The notes under the pieces are model-generated. The model saw only the letters and a list, made by a program, of their open reading frames with translations. It did not search any database and was not told the DNA's origin. Shown one piece after another: positions 19,538-31,612 of a stretch of DNA of 64,000 bases; positions within the stretch are counted from its first letter, which is position 1; every line of letters starts with the position of its first letter. A program made the translations under genes and the position numbers. Location of the stretch: the NCBI GenBank assembly GCA_023389155.1, contig JAEWEV010000022.1:62001-126000 (forward strand). Reading direction: 5' to 3'. This DNA is from Pseudomonadota bacterium (lineage in GTDB: Bacteria; Pseudomonadota; Gammaproteobacteria; Burkholderiales; Burkholderiaceae_B).

Positions 19538-20059
19538 ATGGCTGTGTATCAGATTGACGAACTGGTGCCGACGATCGACCCCAAGGCGTTCGTTTTCGAC
19601 AGCGCTACCATCATCGGCAATGTCACACTTGAAAAAGACGTGAGCATCTGGGCCAATGTTGCTATTCGCGGTGACAATGCCCCCATTCTCATCAAGGAAG
19701 GCAGTAACGTACAGGAAGGAAGCGTTCTGCACGTCGACGAAGGCGTGCCCCTGACCATAGAAAAAAACGTCACCGTCGGTCATCAAGCCATGCTGCATGG
19801 CTGTACCATCGGGGAAGGCTCGCTGATTGGCATGCAGGCCATTGTGCTGAACAACGCGGTGATTGGAAAAAACTGTATTATCGGTGCCGGTGCCATTGTT
19901 ACTGAAGGCAAAGTCATACCCGACGGCTCTCTGGTCATCGGTATAGGCAAAATTGCCCGTACGCTGAGCGAAGAGGAAATCGCCAATATCCACAAAAATA
20001 CTGCCCACTACGTATGGCAGGGGCATCGCTACAGCAGCGGTCTCAAACGCCTTGCGTAA
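19538..20059 (+). CDS. Gamma carbonic anhydrase-family protein
   Basis: Left-handed beta-helix (hexapeptide repeat) protein of 173 residues. The three zinc-ligand His positions of the family are present: one in SVLHVDEG and two in VGHQAMLHG. Related proteins (YrdA/PaaY/CaiE types) have carbonic anhydrase or thioesterase activity. The start is supported by the ribosome site AGGAGC. It begins 14 bp after the degenerate synthetase gene and ends 23 bp before hslO. Carbonic anhydrase activity is inferred from the ligands only; a link to the Calvin operon 27 kb away would be speculation. Confidence 0.87.
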   Translation: MAVYQIDELVPTIDPKAFVFDSATIIGNVTLEKDVSIWANVAIRGDNAPILIKEGSNVQEGSVLHVDEGVPLTIEKNVTVGHQAMLHGCTIGEGSLIGMQAIVLNNAVIGKNCIIGAGAIVTEGKVIPDGSLVIGIGKIARTLSEEEIANIHKNTAHYVWQGHRYSSGLKRLA

Positions 20060-20082
20060 CTTCGGCCTCGTGCCGCCGCACC

Positions 20083-21006
20083 ATGACGACTGATCAATTA
20101 CAAAAGTACCTTTTCGAAGACCGCAGTACCCGTATACAAACCGTGGATCTGACCGAGACCTGGCACACCGGCCTGGCTCACCAGACGTACCCGGCGGTAG
20201 TACGCGATCTGCTCGGAGAACTTTGCGCAGCCTCTGTCCTGCTCGCTTCAAACATAAAATTTGACGGCTCCCTGGTACTGCAGCTGCAGGGCGACGGACC
20301 ACTCGCCCTGCTGGTTGTCGAGTGCCAGTCCGATCTCAGCCTGCGGGCAACCGTGCAGCTGCGACAGGAATTTGTTGTTCCCGAAAATGCCACCTTCCAG
20401 TCCCTGCTCAACGGCAATGGCAATGGTCGCTTCATTGTTATTCTTGATCCGGCAGACAGACAGGAAGGCCAACAACCTTACCAGGGCGTTGTCCCCATGG
20501 AAGGCGACTCCGTTGCCAAAGTACTGGAACATTACATGAAGCAATCGGAGCAGCTGGATACCCACATCTGGCTCGCCGCCGATGCCCGGCGTGCAACCGG
20601 CCTGCTGTTGCAGCGTCTTCCTGATCACGGCGGCGCCACCGACGACGCGACCACCCATCAGGAATCATGGGAGCGAGCCAGCATTCTTGCCCGCACTCTC
20701 ACGCAGCAGGAAATGTTGAGCGAAACGCCGGACACACTGATTCATCGTCTTTTCTGGGAAGAGCCATTGCTAACCTTCGAGCCGCAACCGGTGCGCTGGT
20801 TCTGCCCCTGCACGCGCGAACGGGTGGGCAATATGCTCAAGATGCTGGGTCAGGCAGAAATTGAAAGTATTCTCAGCGAACAGGAACAAGTCGATATCGC
20901 CTGCAATTTCTGCGGCAAACCCTATACGTTTGATGCCATTGATTGCGCCCGCTTGTTTATCGATGGCCGCAGTTCTGACAATCCCGAAAATCCCGTTGCA
21001 CATTAA
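20083..21006 (+). CDS. hslO: Redox-regulated chaperone Hsp33
   Basis: Cytoplasmic holdase activated by oxidation and heat, 307 residues. The zinc-redox switch is visible near the C-terminus as FCPC (about residues 240-243) and CNFC (about 274-277), i.e. the CxC and CxxC pairs that bind zinc when reduced. The start at 20083 (MTTDQLQKYLFED) fits the family; an in-frame ATG at 20014 inside the previous gene does not. The region from its stop to 21260 shows nothing I recognise. Confidence 0.94.
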   Translation: MTTDQLQKYLFEDRSTRIQTVDLTETWHTGLAHQTYPAVVRDLLGELCAASVLLASNIKFDGSLVLQLQGDGPLALLVVECQSDLSLRATVQLRQEFVVPENATFQSLLNGNGNGRFIVILDPADRQEGQQPYQGVVPMEGDSVAKVLEHYMKQSEQLDTHIWLAADARRATGLLLQRLPDHGGATDDATTHQESWERASILARTLTQQEMLSETPDTLIHRLFWEEPLLTFEPQPVRWFCPCTRERVGNMLKMLGQAEIESILSEQEQVDIACNFCGKPYTFDAIDCARLFIDGRSSDNPENPVAH

Positions 21007-21260
21007 GCGAGTCCGCAACACGGCATGCAGGGCCGTCAGATTTATTGCATGATTCCATACCAGCCAATCGCTGGATTCTTCAAGGGTTTGCAGTGAAATT
21101 TCTGCCTGGCTCTGATGAATGTTCGGCAGTTGACACGACTATTGCTTAAGCATGTCCAGCGGTTTTCTTGCAAACTTCCTTGCAGCGGATATCGTGCGGA
21201 TTTTATCCAGCGCCGCAATCCACAATATACATTCGTGCCTGAATTGCGCACACTGCAGGG

Positions 21261-22394
21261 ATGCGAAACCCTGTCCATGCTCCGCCAGAAACACCCCGTT
21301 TTACCCACTCTCCCGCGCTGCGCAAATCATTGCTTTCCTACAAGCGGTGCGCACCCAGCTTAGGGCGGAATCGTTTCACGCTAGTCATCAGTCAGCGTGG
21401 CTTCGCAGCCATTGAGTTTCTGATCGTTGCCATCCCGCTGTTGATGGCCAGCACCGCAAGCTATGAAGTCTCCCGCTGGTATATGACACGAGAGGCTGTC
21501 AGCCTAGCCCTGCTTCAGGCCGGTCGCGCAGGAAGCGTCAGTCATGCAAGGCCGTTTGTGATAGAAGCGGCGTTCCTGGATGCGCTCACGCCGCTATATG
21601 CGCCAGCCGGCGCGTTTCCCAGCCCGCGCTCCCGCATGGAGGAAACCATAAAACGATTTGAACAGCTAAACAGACTTCCCGCCTGGCAGATTACTATCGT
21701 GCATCCGAATGCCGCCGAGTATGCAGATTTCATGCAGAAAGATCTGCCTATTGCACTGAAAACCGGTAATCCTGCCATCAACAACAATTATCAGCATGAA
21801 CAACACCAGCACATGCCAAAAGGCAAAGTCTCCGGCAGCACGATATACGATGCCAATACGCTGCAGCTGCAGCTTCGCTACCAGTATCAGCCCGTCGTGC
21901 CCGGCATGCGCACGCTGCTGCGCAAGGCAGCAGCAGCTGTGGGGGATACAGACTCACCGATGAGCACATTGGGCATCGTTCCTGTAACCGCAGCGATCAC
22001 CATTGAAATGCAATCCCACCCGGTGCTGTGGATATCGGAACAGACCACACACGTGCGCTACGCCAACAACAGCGCTTTGCCCCTCTCCGGACGCCCCGCA
22101 AGTCCGCAGCCACAGGCCGCGTCATCCCGTACAAACGCCGACACTGCCGCTGTGTTCGCGCCTGCAGAAAAATCGCCCGGATACGATCTCCATCTTGCCC
22201 GCAAGCGTGCAACTATTCAGCCAAATCGCTCGGTCAAGGGCGGCGGGCCCGCCCAGCCCGCGCATGCCAGAATACCCGAATCTGCAGCTCCCTTGGGAAC
22301 CAGTACCGCGGCCAGCGATACGACAGACGCACTGCAAGTCGTAATCGATGACCCTGAGGCAGCATTACCAATGTCGCCGGCCTGTCAGTCATAG
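21261..22394 (+). CDS. TadE-like pseudopilin-type membrane protein (orphan)
   Basis: A 377-residue protein with one N-terminal transmembrane stretch of TadE/TadG type (QRGFAAIEFLIVAIPLLMAS, about residues 46-65) followed by SYEVSRWYMTREAVSLALLQAGRAG, like the start of Flp/Tad pilus minor pilins. The rest is periplasmic, with a long Pro/Ala/Ser-rich, probably disordered, C-terminal third (about 255-377). The 45 residues before the membrane segment are unusual for TadE, so the true start may be a downstream non-ATG codon such as the TTG in SLLSYK. No other tad genes are nearby; the function is unknown. Confidence 0.6.
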   Translation: MRNPVHAPPETPRFTHSPALRKSLLSYKRCAPSLGRNRFTLVISQRGFAAIEFLIVAIPLLMASTASYEVSRWYMTREAVSLALLQAGRAGSVSHARPFVIEAAFLDALTPLYAPAGAFPSPRSRMEETIKRFEQLNRLPAWQITIVHPNAAEYADFMQKDLPIALKTGNPAINNNYQHEQHQHMPKGKVSGSTIYDANTLQLQLRYQYQPVVPGMRTLLRKAAAAVGDTDSPMSTLGIVPVTAAITIEMQSHPVLWISEQTTHVRYANNSALPLSGRPASPQPQAASSRTNADTAAVFAPAEKSPGYDLHLARKRATIQPNRSVKGGGPAQPAHARIPESAAPLGTSTAASDTTDALQVVIDDPEAALPMSPACQS

Positions 22395-22712
22395 CCCGAA
22401 AAAATGCGTGTTTACAGCTGCTGTCTTGGAGATAGTCCGGACTGCCAACAGAACGATGCGCATTAACAATTGAAATAGCTCACCCGGTATCCATCACATG
22501 ATTTAGTCTGCGCTCTAGCAGCGCTCGAAAACAGCTCCGATGTGATGTTCAACGTTCAGTCTTAGGTGTAGCGCGGGTAAGCTTCACGCATGGGCAGCAA
22601 AATAATCGCTGCGGCGCAACGCTGGAGAGTGGGTATGGTTATTTGCCTGGATGAAAACGGCAACGACCAGCAACGGCGCTAAGCACGCGACAATGACGAA
22701 GATCAGGGAAAT
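22395..22712. other. Intergenic region between convergent genes, no clear gene
   Basis: 318 bp between the TadE-like gene and ftsB, which converge here. A short open frame of 30 codons (ATG at 22590) lacks a ribosome site or recognisable sequence and is not called. I see no convincing terminator. Confidence 0.5.
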
Positions 22713-23198
22713 TTACTGACGGGCAGCAGGTTTGGTCGATTTTGCCTGTTTGGCTGGCTTGCCCGCTACTGCTTTGGTACGGGAATTGCCCGCAGCGGAT
22801 GCGTTGGACTGCGTCCTGGCGGTGGTCTGAGGTTTGGCAGAAGCCTGTGCTGTGCCTTCCGCAGGTTTTTTAACGTCTGGTGCACCAGGTACCTGATAGC
22901 TGACGGGAACCTCAGGCTGGGGCTCGTTTGGTGTCAGAATCTGCACATAGGTTTCGTCTTTCTTGATCATGCGCATTTCAATGCGGGCACGATCCTCGAG
23001 GGCGTCGGTACCGGTTTTCAGGTCATGCACCTCGGCATCCATGGCGGCGTTGCGCGCCAGCAATGCCTTGTTCTTCTCTTCCTGTGCTTCCAGCTGCTGT
23101 TTGAGCACCGTCACGCGCGCCCAACCCTCTTCCCCCCACCACAACGGGTATTGAATGGCAACGCAGGCGACCATCAGGGCGAGGTAAAGTAAGCGCAT
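22713..23198 (-). CDS. ftsB: Cell division protein FtsB
   Basis: Divisome protein that pairs with FtsL and FtsQ. It has 161 residues: a short cytoplasmic end, one membrane helix (about 4-19), a periplasmic coiled coil (about 28-75, VTVLKQQLEAQEEKNKALLARN), then the conserved ALEDRARIEMRMIKKDE segment that ends the FtsB core. The C-terminal about 60 residues are a low-complexity Ala/Lys/Pro/Thr tail, longer than in E. coli (about 103 residues) but seen in Burkholderiales. It lies 30 bp downstream of eno on the same strand, the common eno-ftsB arrangement. Confidence 0.9.
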   Translation of the reverse strand: MRLLYLALMVACVAIQYPLWWGEEGWARVTVLKQQLEAQEEKNKALLARNAAMDAEVHDLKTGTDALEDRARIEMRMIKKDETYVQILTPNEPQPEVPVSYQVPGAPDVKKPAEGTAQASAKPQTTARTQSNASAAGNSRTKAVAGKPAKQAKSTKPAARQ

Positions 23199-23228
23199 GA
23201 CAAATGCTCAGTACGTGCGCCGCGGCGC

Positions 23229-24598
<1,370 letters not shown>

Positions 24599-24783
24599 TT
24601 TCGCATGGCTATGCGATTGAACTTGTATCCGGTCTTTTACATTTTTTGCCCGATTCCAACTCAAACAAGACGCAAAAAAGGTTGAAATCAATGACAATCC
24701 TGCCCTTGCGATGCTCGAACCTTGAGCATCGCCGTAAACACGAACTGGGAGACGGTAAGGATCGGGATGGTCTGTGACCGGCG

Positions 24784-26430
24784 TCACCGGCTTCCCGGCT
24801 TGTGGCGACGCCTTCTCCACTTTCGCGGTGGCCGCTGGACCGTCGTCGTTCCCAGACTGGTAAACCGGATCAAAGGCAGGCGAAACAGCCACAGCAGCGC
24901 AACCACATTGACGACAAGCACGACGATCAGGCCCGCTTCAATCGCCCCAACCATGTATTCCCGCGCCGTTATCAGCCACGGCCTGGCATCCAGCCCCAGT
25001 GAAGACATCCGGGCAATCAGACTGGTCTGCGTATCCAGACGGACCAGCAGTTGTGGATCGGAGAGCGCAGCCACCAGTTCAGAAGAGCCGATTTTCCGGG
25101 CTTCGGTCTGGATACCCGCCACAAAATAGTAATTGACCAGGGTACCAATAATGGCCGTCCCCAGCATGCCGCCTATCATGCGGATAGATTGCACCAGCGC
25201 AGTCACGATGCCCAGATTGTTTCGTTTGGACAGCTCCTGGCTGAAAATGGTCAAATTGGGCAGTATGAAGCCCAGTCCAATCCCGCCCAGCGTCATATAC
25301 AGCAGAAAGAGCGGCCTGGGCATGTCCCGCTCATAGAAGATGACCCCGGCGATGGCGCAGCCTATAAATATAAAGCCCAGGTACAGAATCAGGTTGGGAC
25401 GTGGCAGACGGATGACGACGCGACCGCTCAGTATACTTCCGACGGTAATGCAAACAACCAGCGGCGTCACCAGCATCCCGGCATCATTCGGCGAATAGCC
25501 AAAACCGCCCTGCAGTAGTAATGGAATGTAGAACAACATACCAAACATCACAAAACCGGTCAGCAACGACAGCGTGAACATGGTCGCAAGACTGCGATCA
25601 TGGAACAGCTCCAGGGGCAGCAACGGAAAGGCGCAGCGCCGCTCCCAGCGCAGCAGGACAAAAAAAGCACATATGGATAACGCGGAAAACAGCAGCACCT
25701 GCCAGGACATGCCGTGCGTGGCAAACAACTCCACAGCCAGCTGCAGCGCGCCCAAAAACACGGCAATCAGCACCGCGCCCTGCCAGTCCAGCCGAATCGC
25801 CTGCTCCCGCTTGTAGCGGATTAGCGGCAGATATTGCCAGATAAAGAACAGACTGATCAGGCCTACGGGAAGATTGACGTAAAACACAGAACGCCACCCA
25901 TAATACTCGGTCAGAAAGCCCCCCAGGGACGGGCCAACAGCCGAGGCAATTCCGAAAGAGGAACTCAGCAGTATCTGCCAGCGCAGGCGAACCTTTGCAT
26001 CGGGAAACAGGTCGGGCACACAGGCAAAGGCCGTGCCTACCAGCATGCCACCGCCAATCCCCTGCAAGGCCCGTGCAAGTACCAGCAGCATCATGTTACT
26101 GGCCATGCCGCAAAGCATGGAAGCAATGGTAAAAATAATGACAGACGCCACCACGAATGGCTTGCGACCATAGTAATCGCTCAGGCGGCCACAGATCGGA
26201 ACGGTAATGACAGAGGTGAGCAGATAGGACGTACCCACCCAGGCATAGAGTTCGAAGCCATTGAGCTCGGCAACAATGGTTGGCAATGCGGTTCCAACGA
26301 TGGTCTGATCCAGGCCGACCAGCATCCCGACGAAACAGATTCCGAGTACCGCAAGCAAAGATTGTCGAAAAGGCAGCAGACGCCCCGATGCCGACTGCTC
26401 CTCATTCACTTCGATTGTTCTGGTAACCAT
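24784..26430 (-). CDS. MFS multidrug exporter, DHA2 (EmrB/QacA) family
   Basis: Inner-membrane proton antiporter of 548 residues with about 14 hydrophobic segments, the hallmark of the DHA2 group. Motif GLDQTIVGTALPTIVAEL lies in the first helix region, and the MFS loop motif (GRLSDYYGRKPF) follows helix 2. A large loop occurs between helices 13 and 14 (around EARKIGSSELVAAL). The substrate is unknown; no EmrA-type adaptor or regulator gene is next to it. It sits between kdsA and eno, which are normally adjacent in related genomes, so it may be an insertion. Confidence 0.88.
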   Translation of the reverse strand: MVTRTIEVNEEQSASGRLLPFRQSLLAVLGICFVGMLVGLDQTIVGTALPTIVAELNGFELYAWVGTSYLLTSVITVPICGRLSDYYGRKPFVVASVIIFTIASMLCGMASNMMLLVLARALQGIGGGMLVGTAFACVPDLFPDAKVRLRWQILLSSSFGIASAVGPSLGGFLTEYYGWRSVFYVNLPVGLISLFFIWQYLPLIRYKREQAIRLDWQGAVLIAVFLGALQLAVELFATHGMSWQVLLFSALSICAFFVLLRWERRCAFPLLPLELFHDRSLATMFTLSLLTGFVMFGMLFYIPLLLQGGFGYSPNDAGMLVTPLVVCITVGSILSGRVVIRLPRPNLILYLGFIFIGCAIAGVIFYERDMPRPLFLLYMTLGGIGLGFILPNLTIFSQELSKRNNLGIVTALVQSIRMIGGMLGTAIIGTLVNYYFVAGIQTEARKIGSSELVAALSDPQLLVRLDTQTSLIARMSSLGLDARPWLITAREYMVGAIEAGLIVVLVVNVVALLWLFRLPLIRFTSLGTTTVQRPPRKWRRRRHKPGSR

Positions 26431-26524
26431 ACATCCCGTTCAAAGTAAACCGGCAGTGTGCTTCACCGGGCTGTGTTTGCTGCCAGCCGGACGCGTCAAG
26501 GTTCCGCTACCGGCGATTAATATC

Positions 26525-27403
26525 TCAGGATCTGGCGGATGGCGTTGGCTCGTTGAACTGGTCCTCGATGAACCCCTGGCTCTTCACAATACGATCTATA
26601 TCGGTCAAAGACCGCAGCAGCGCTTCCATATACGCCAGCGGAACAGCATTGGGGCCATCAGACAGGGCGGTCGCCGGATCCGGATGGGTTTCCATAAACA
26701 GGCCCGAGACACCGACGGCGACCGCGGCACGGGCCAGTACCGGCACAAACTCACGCTGTCCCCCCGAAGACGTGCCCTGCCCGCCAGGCAATTGCACCGA
26801 GTGCGTGGCATCGAACACGACAGGACACTGGGTGGCCCGCATGATAGCGAGCGAACGCATATCGGAAACAAGATTGTTATAGCCGAAAGAAGCGCCGCGT
26901 TCGCACACCATGATATTGGACCCGTCGCCGCCTGCTTCGATGGCCGCGGCTTTCGCCTTGGCCACCACCTGCTGCATATCGGCGGGTGCCAGAAACTGCC
27001 CTTTCTTGATATTTACCGGCTTTCCCGTAGCCGCACAGGCAGAAATAAAATCGGTCTGGCGGCACAGGAAGGCGGGCGTCTGCAGAACATCAACGACGGA
27101 CGCGACACGCGCCACCTGGGTGATATCATGAACGTCAGTCAGAACCGGTACATTCAACTGCTCGCGCACATCGGCCAGAATCTGCAGACCTTCATCCATG
27201 CCCGGACCGCGATAGGACTTGCCCGAACTGCGGTTGGCTTTATCGAATGAACTTTTGTAGATGAACGGAATGCCAAGGCGGCCGGTGATCTCGATCAGCG
27301 TGCGCGCGGTATCGAACGCCATCTCGCGTGATTCGATCACGCAGGGGCCGGCAATCAGGAAAAAAGGCCGATTCAGGCCGACATCGAAGCCACAAAGGTT
27401 CAT
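26525..27403 (-). CDS. kdsA: 3-deoxy-8-phosphooctulonate synthase (KDO-8-P synthase)
   Basis: Condenses arabinose 5-phosphate and phosphoenolpyruvate to KDO-8-phosphate for lipopolysaccharide inner core. It has 292 residues. Typical motifs are [16 protein letters not shown] at the N-terminus, [26 protein letters not shown] and [12 protein letters not shown]. It starts 9 bp after the pyrG stop, the usual pyrG-kdsA pair. Enolase would normally follow, but an MFS gene intervenes here. Confidence 0.96.
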   Translation of the reverse strand: MNLCGFDVGLNRPFFLIAGPCVIESREMAFDTARTLIEITGRLGIPFIYKSSFDKANRSSGKSYRGPGMDEGLQILADVREQLNVPVLTDVHDITQVARVASVVDVLQTPAFLCRQTDFISACAATGKPVNIKKGQFLAPADMQQVVAKAKAAAIEAGGDGSNIMVCERGASFGYNNLVSDMRSLAIMRATQCPVVFDATHSVQLPGGQGTSSGGQREFVPVLARAAVAVGVSGLFMETHPDPATALSDGPNAVPLAYMEALLRSLTDIDRIVKSQGFIEDQFNEPTPSARS

Positions 27404-27412
27404 GACTGTTCC

Positions 27413-29200
<1,788 letters not shown>

Positions 29201-29202
29201 TC

Positions 29203-29310
29203 ATGGAACGAAAACGAAAAATTCTGCTCATGCTGGTGGGCTACGTCATTGCCTTTTTTGTGACTATCGGCCTGCTTTCCCTTTGGGCAACAACGCTATA
29301 TATGAAGTAA
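29203..29310 (+). CDS. Putative 35-residue single-pass membrane peptide
   Basis: ATG at 29203 opens a 36-codon frame (stop included) reading MERKRKILLMLVGYVIAFF..., with four basic residues at the N-terminus and one hydrophobic helix (about residues 7-29), ending LYMK. This positive-inside layout is typical of real small membrane proteins. A TATAAT hexamer at 29170-29175 lies 28 bp before the ATG, but no good -35 and only a weak ribosome site are seen. It fills the gap between divergent pyrG and the convergent sirtuin gene, whose stop is one base away. I do not recognise a family. Confidence 0.45.
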   Translation: MERKRKILLMLVGYVIAFFVTIGLLSLWATTLYMK

Positions 29311-29311
29311 C

Positions 29312-30193
29312 TCAGCCCGGCACTTCCGCAGTCGCGCCTGCTGTTTGTGCGGCGAGCATACCTTGCGGCATGGGCAAACTGGCATCCAGCTCAGTCAGTA
29401 CCGGCGCGCAGCCGGCATCCATTTTCAGCGTCAGCACGGCATCGGCCCGGGTCCGCCCGCGAGTGACCGCCGCCACCGGTTTGCCCTGGGCGGCTGCATC
29501 CCTGACGAAGCGATAGCCCGAATACACCATCAGAGACGATCCCACCACCAAAATTGCGTCCGCCTGATCCAGGGCATCGTAGACGGTCTGCACGCGGGCT
29601 CGCGGAACGGGTTCACCAAAAAAAACCACATCCGGTTTCAGAATGCCGCCACAGCGCGCGCAGGCAGGCACGCGAAAAGATGAAAAATCGGTTTCAAGAT
29701 CCACGTCTCCATCCGGGCCCATGACGGCTGTCATCGCTGCCCATGTGGGGTTAACGCCCAGCAGGCGCTGCTGGTATTCAGAACGATCGAATCGCGAACC
29801 ACAACCCATGCAGATTACCTGCGCCAGCGAGCCGTGAAGCTCCAGCAGCCGGGACTGCCCTGCCTGTCGATGAAAGCCGTCAACATTCTGCGTCACCAGC
29901 AGGCCGATATAACCCTTATTTTCAAGCGATTTCAGGGCACGGTGAGCCGCATTCGGCCGGCCTCCGGAAAACATGGACCAGCCCACCATGCTGCGCGCCC
30001 AGTAACGCTGGCGCGCTGGTTCACCGCCCATGAACTGCTGGAAGGTCATGGGAGCAGGACGCATCCAGGCGCCCTCGGTATCCCGATAGGCCGGAATACC
30101 GGAATCGGTACTGCAACCGGCGCCGGTTATGACCAACAGACCGGGGTACTGCTGTACAAAGGCCTGCAGATCAGCGGTGTCCGGCGCACTCAT
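29312..30193 (-). CDS. Sir2-family NAD-dependent protein deacylase
   Basis: Sirtuin of 293 residues. The NAD-binding signature GAGCSTDSGIPAYRD, the TQNVDGFH motif and the catalytic His in LELHGS are intact. The four zinc Cys residues occur as CMGC and CARC, about 50-60 residues apart. The STDSGIP/YRD form resembles SIRT4-like (class II) sirtuins more than E. coli CobB. I chose the ATG at 30193; a GTG at 30202 is three codons upstream. It is ten bases downstream of the cupin gene and probably co-transcribed. The substrate specificity (deacetylase or other deacylase) is not visible. Confidence 0.9.
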   Translation of the reverse strand: MSAPDTADLQAFVQQYPGLLVITGAGCSTDSGIPAYRDTEGAWMRPAPMTFQQFMGGEPARQRYWARSMVGWSMFSGGRPNAAHRALKSLENKGYIGLLVTQNVDGFHRQAGQSRLLELHGSLAQVICMGCGSRFDRSEYQQRLLGVNPTWAAMTAVMGPDGDVDLETDFSSFRVPACARCGGILKPDVVFFGEPVPRARVQTVYDALDQADAILVVGSSLMVYSGYRFVRDAAAQGKPVAAVTRGRTRADAVLTLKMDAGCAPVLTELDASLPMPQGMLAAQTAGATAEVPG

Positions 30194-30202
30194 GACAGTC
30201 AC

Positions 30203-30592
30203 TTACTCGGTTGTTTTGCCATCAAAATGCTCTTCCTGCTCATCTTTCTTCGTTGCGTGGACCACGCCATCGCGATGTTCAGGCGGCCCATAAATCGTAT
30301 ACAGACGCAGTGGTTCGTCACCTGTATTGATCACGTTGTGGCGGGCACCGGCAGGAACAATGACTGCGTCATCGTCAGCGATGCTGTGCGTCTGGCCATC
30401 GATCAGCACTTTGCCTTCACCCTGTTCAATACGGAAAAACTGATCGTGTTCTTCATGAACCTCTTCTCCGATTTCCTCACCTGGCTGTAGCGTCATGAGC
30501 ACAAGTTGCAGGTTTTTGCCCGTGTACAGCACTTTTCGGTACAGATCGTTGCTTACGGTCAATTCCTCAATATCGTCGACAAAACCTTTCAT
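30203..30592 (-). CDS. Cupin-domain protein
   Basis: Single-domain cupin, 129 residues. The metal-binding motifs appear as EEVHEEHDQFFRIEQGEG (cupin motif 1, with His and Glu ligands) and PAGARHNVINTGDEPL (motif 2). The C-terminal tail is charged (KKDEQEEHFDGK). Such proteins can be enzymes or sugar/small-molecule binders; the function cannot be assigned. It precedes the sirtuin gene on the same strand with about ten bases between, so the two are probably one transcription unit. Confidence 0.8.
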   Translation of the reverse strand: MKGFVDDIEELTVSNDLYRKVLYTGKNLQLVLMTLQPGEEIGEEVHEEHDQFFRIEQGEGKVLIDGQTHSIADDDAVIVPAGARHNVINTGDEPLRLYTIYGPPEHRDGVVHATKKDEQEEHFDGKTTE

Positions 30593-30649
30593 AAGGCATA
30601 CTCCATTAACTTAGTGAAATCCGAATTACGGATTTCTGTTGGCCCGGGC

Positions 30650-31048
30650 TTACATTTCCCAGGATTGAAAAACATCATTGACAAATTTCAGCTCCAGCAC
30701 CTGCTGGCCCATGTCGGTTTTGCCGGGGCTCAGCAGTTTTCCTGCGGAGTCAACCATCGGCCCGACCACCGGGACGGCACCCACCATATTGCCGGCCATA
30801 TTGCCGGAAGACTTGCGCACATACTTGAGTGTCGTTTCGTTATTTGAATTGCGGGTAGTACGATCCGGCTCGCCAAAAACCTGAATAGCCTCCGACACAG
30901 TCGTCTTGTCCTTGATCAGATGACGATTGAGAAACGTAGGCTCAAAATAGTCAGCATTGCCCATAATGTCGGTCTTGCCAGGAACACTGCAAGCCGCCAG
31001 GCCAAAGCTGACCATGCATGTAAACAAAAGCCAGAGAACGCGTTTCAT
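30650..31048 (-). CDS. SmpA/OmlA-like lipoprotein
   Basis: A 132-residue predicted lipoprotein. It begins MKRVLWLLFTCMVSFG with lipobox LAAC (Cys at about 19). The body has the short pattern of SmpA/OmlA (BamE-like) domains: KTTVSEAIQVFGEPDRTTRNSN, then TLKYVRKS and a C-terminal LELKFVNDVFQSWEM strand. Family resemblance is by eye and moderate. It is not the housekeeping BamE by context. The start at 31048 was preferred over an upstream in-frame ATG at 31099 because it gives a clean signal peptide. Confidence 0.7.
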   Translation of the reverse strand: MKRVLWLLFTCMVSFGLAACSVPGKTDIMGNADYFEPTFLNRHLIKDKTTVSEAIQVFGEPDRTTRNSNNETTLKYVRKSSGNMAGNMVGAVPVVGPMVDSAGKLLSPGKTDMGQQVLELKFVNDVFQSWEM

Positions 31049-31340
31049 TATTCGCTCCAGAACGTAAGTCGGAATTGATGGGATGATCATACACCGCATA
31101 AAACCACCCTGCCAGTTCGCTCAGCCAGCATTAGGGCCTCAAGCGCAACAGCTGAATTATCCCACAAATTGTTCGCTACAAACGGCATGGCCACAGCCGG
31201 ACAGCGCGGCGTAGCGAACCGAATCGCGCTTTGGTACAGGGGGAATTGAGCCGGCGATAAGGCCTGGAAATGGCCAAAAAAGGATACGGGATATTAGACG
31301 CTGTCTACTATCGGGCTGCTCTGAACAAGCGGTAGAAAGC

Positions 31341-31364
31341 AAAAAGCCACCCAAGAAGGTGGCT
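31341..31364 (-). terminator. Intrinsic terminator downstream of tRNA-Asn
   Basis: Stem AGCCACC (31345-31351) with GGTGGCT (31358-31364), 6-nt loop. Read on the minus strand it is followed directly by TTTTTG, a good rho-independent terminator for the minus-strand tRNA-Asn unit about 70 nt upstream. Confidence 0.8.
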
Positions 31365-31378
31365 AAATTTTTAGTACG

Positions 31379-31425
31379 ACTAGAGGATTTAATACAACTA
31401 GAGCACTTAGTACGTACTACTAGAG
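31379..31425. repeat. Three short ACTAGAG repeats after tRNA-Asn
   Basis: ACTAGAG occurs at 31379-31385, 31397-31403 and 31419-31425, with TTAGTACG also occurring twice nearby. All lie between the tRNA 3' end and its terminator, within the trailer transcript. The meaning is unknown; they may be remnants of duplication. Confidence 0.5.
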
Positions 31426-31431
31426 AATTCT

Positions 31432-31507
31432 TGGCTCCCCGAACTGGGTTCGAACCAGTGACCTGCGGATTAACAGTCCGTCGCTCTACCGACTGAGCTA
31501 TCGGGGA
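31432..31507 (-). tRNA. tRNA-Asn (anticodon GTT)
   Basis: A 76-nt tRNA on the minus strand. The acceptor stem TCCCCGA pairs with TCGGGGA, followed by discriminator G and an encoded CCA (31432-31434). The D-arm (AGCTCAGTCGGTAGAGC), the anticodon loop CTGTTAA with anticodon GTT, and the T-arm (CTGGTTCGAACCCAG) are all regular. It has its own consensus promoter upstream and a terminator downstream, so it is a single-gene unit. Confidence 0.97.
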
Positions 31508-31522
31508 TCAATGAAGAAAATG

Positions 31523-31551
31523 ATTATAGCCAGAAACCTCAGACGATGCAA
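31523..31551 (-). promoter_or_regulatory. Sigma-70 promoter of tRNA-Asn
   Basis: On the minus strand TTGCAT (31546-31551) and a perfect TATAAT (31523-31528) are separated by 17 bp, ending 15 bp before the tRNA 5' end. Spacing and -10 are ideal, as expected for a strong stable-RNA promoter. Confidence 0.85.
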
Positions 31552-31612
31552 GCTTCGCAATCTTCCGCTCGTTCTTTTTTACAAAAACGTTGCATTTCTC
31601 CTACGCTCGAAT

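Noticed and set aside
22590..22682. 30-codon plus-strand frame in the ftsB/TadE gap
   Set aside because: No ribosome site, promoter or hydrophobic pattern; short frames of this size arise by chance.
31379..31425. ACTAGAG copies as engineered assembly scars
   Set aside because: They resemble the cloning scar TACTAGAG, but the surrounding sequence is an ordinary tRNA trailer with no construct parts, so chance is more likely.
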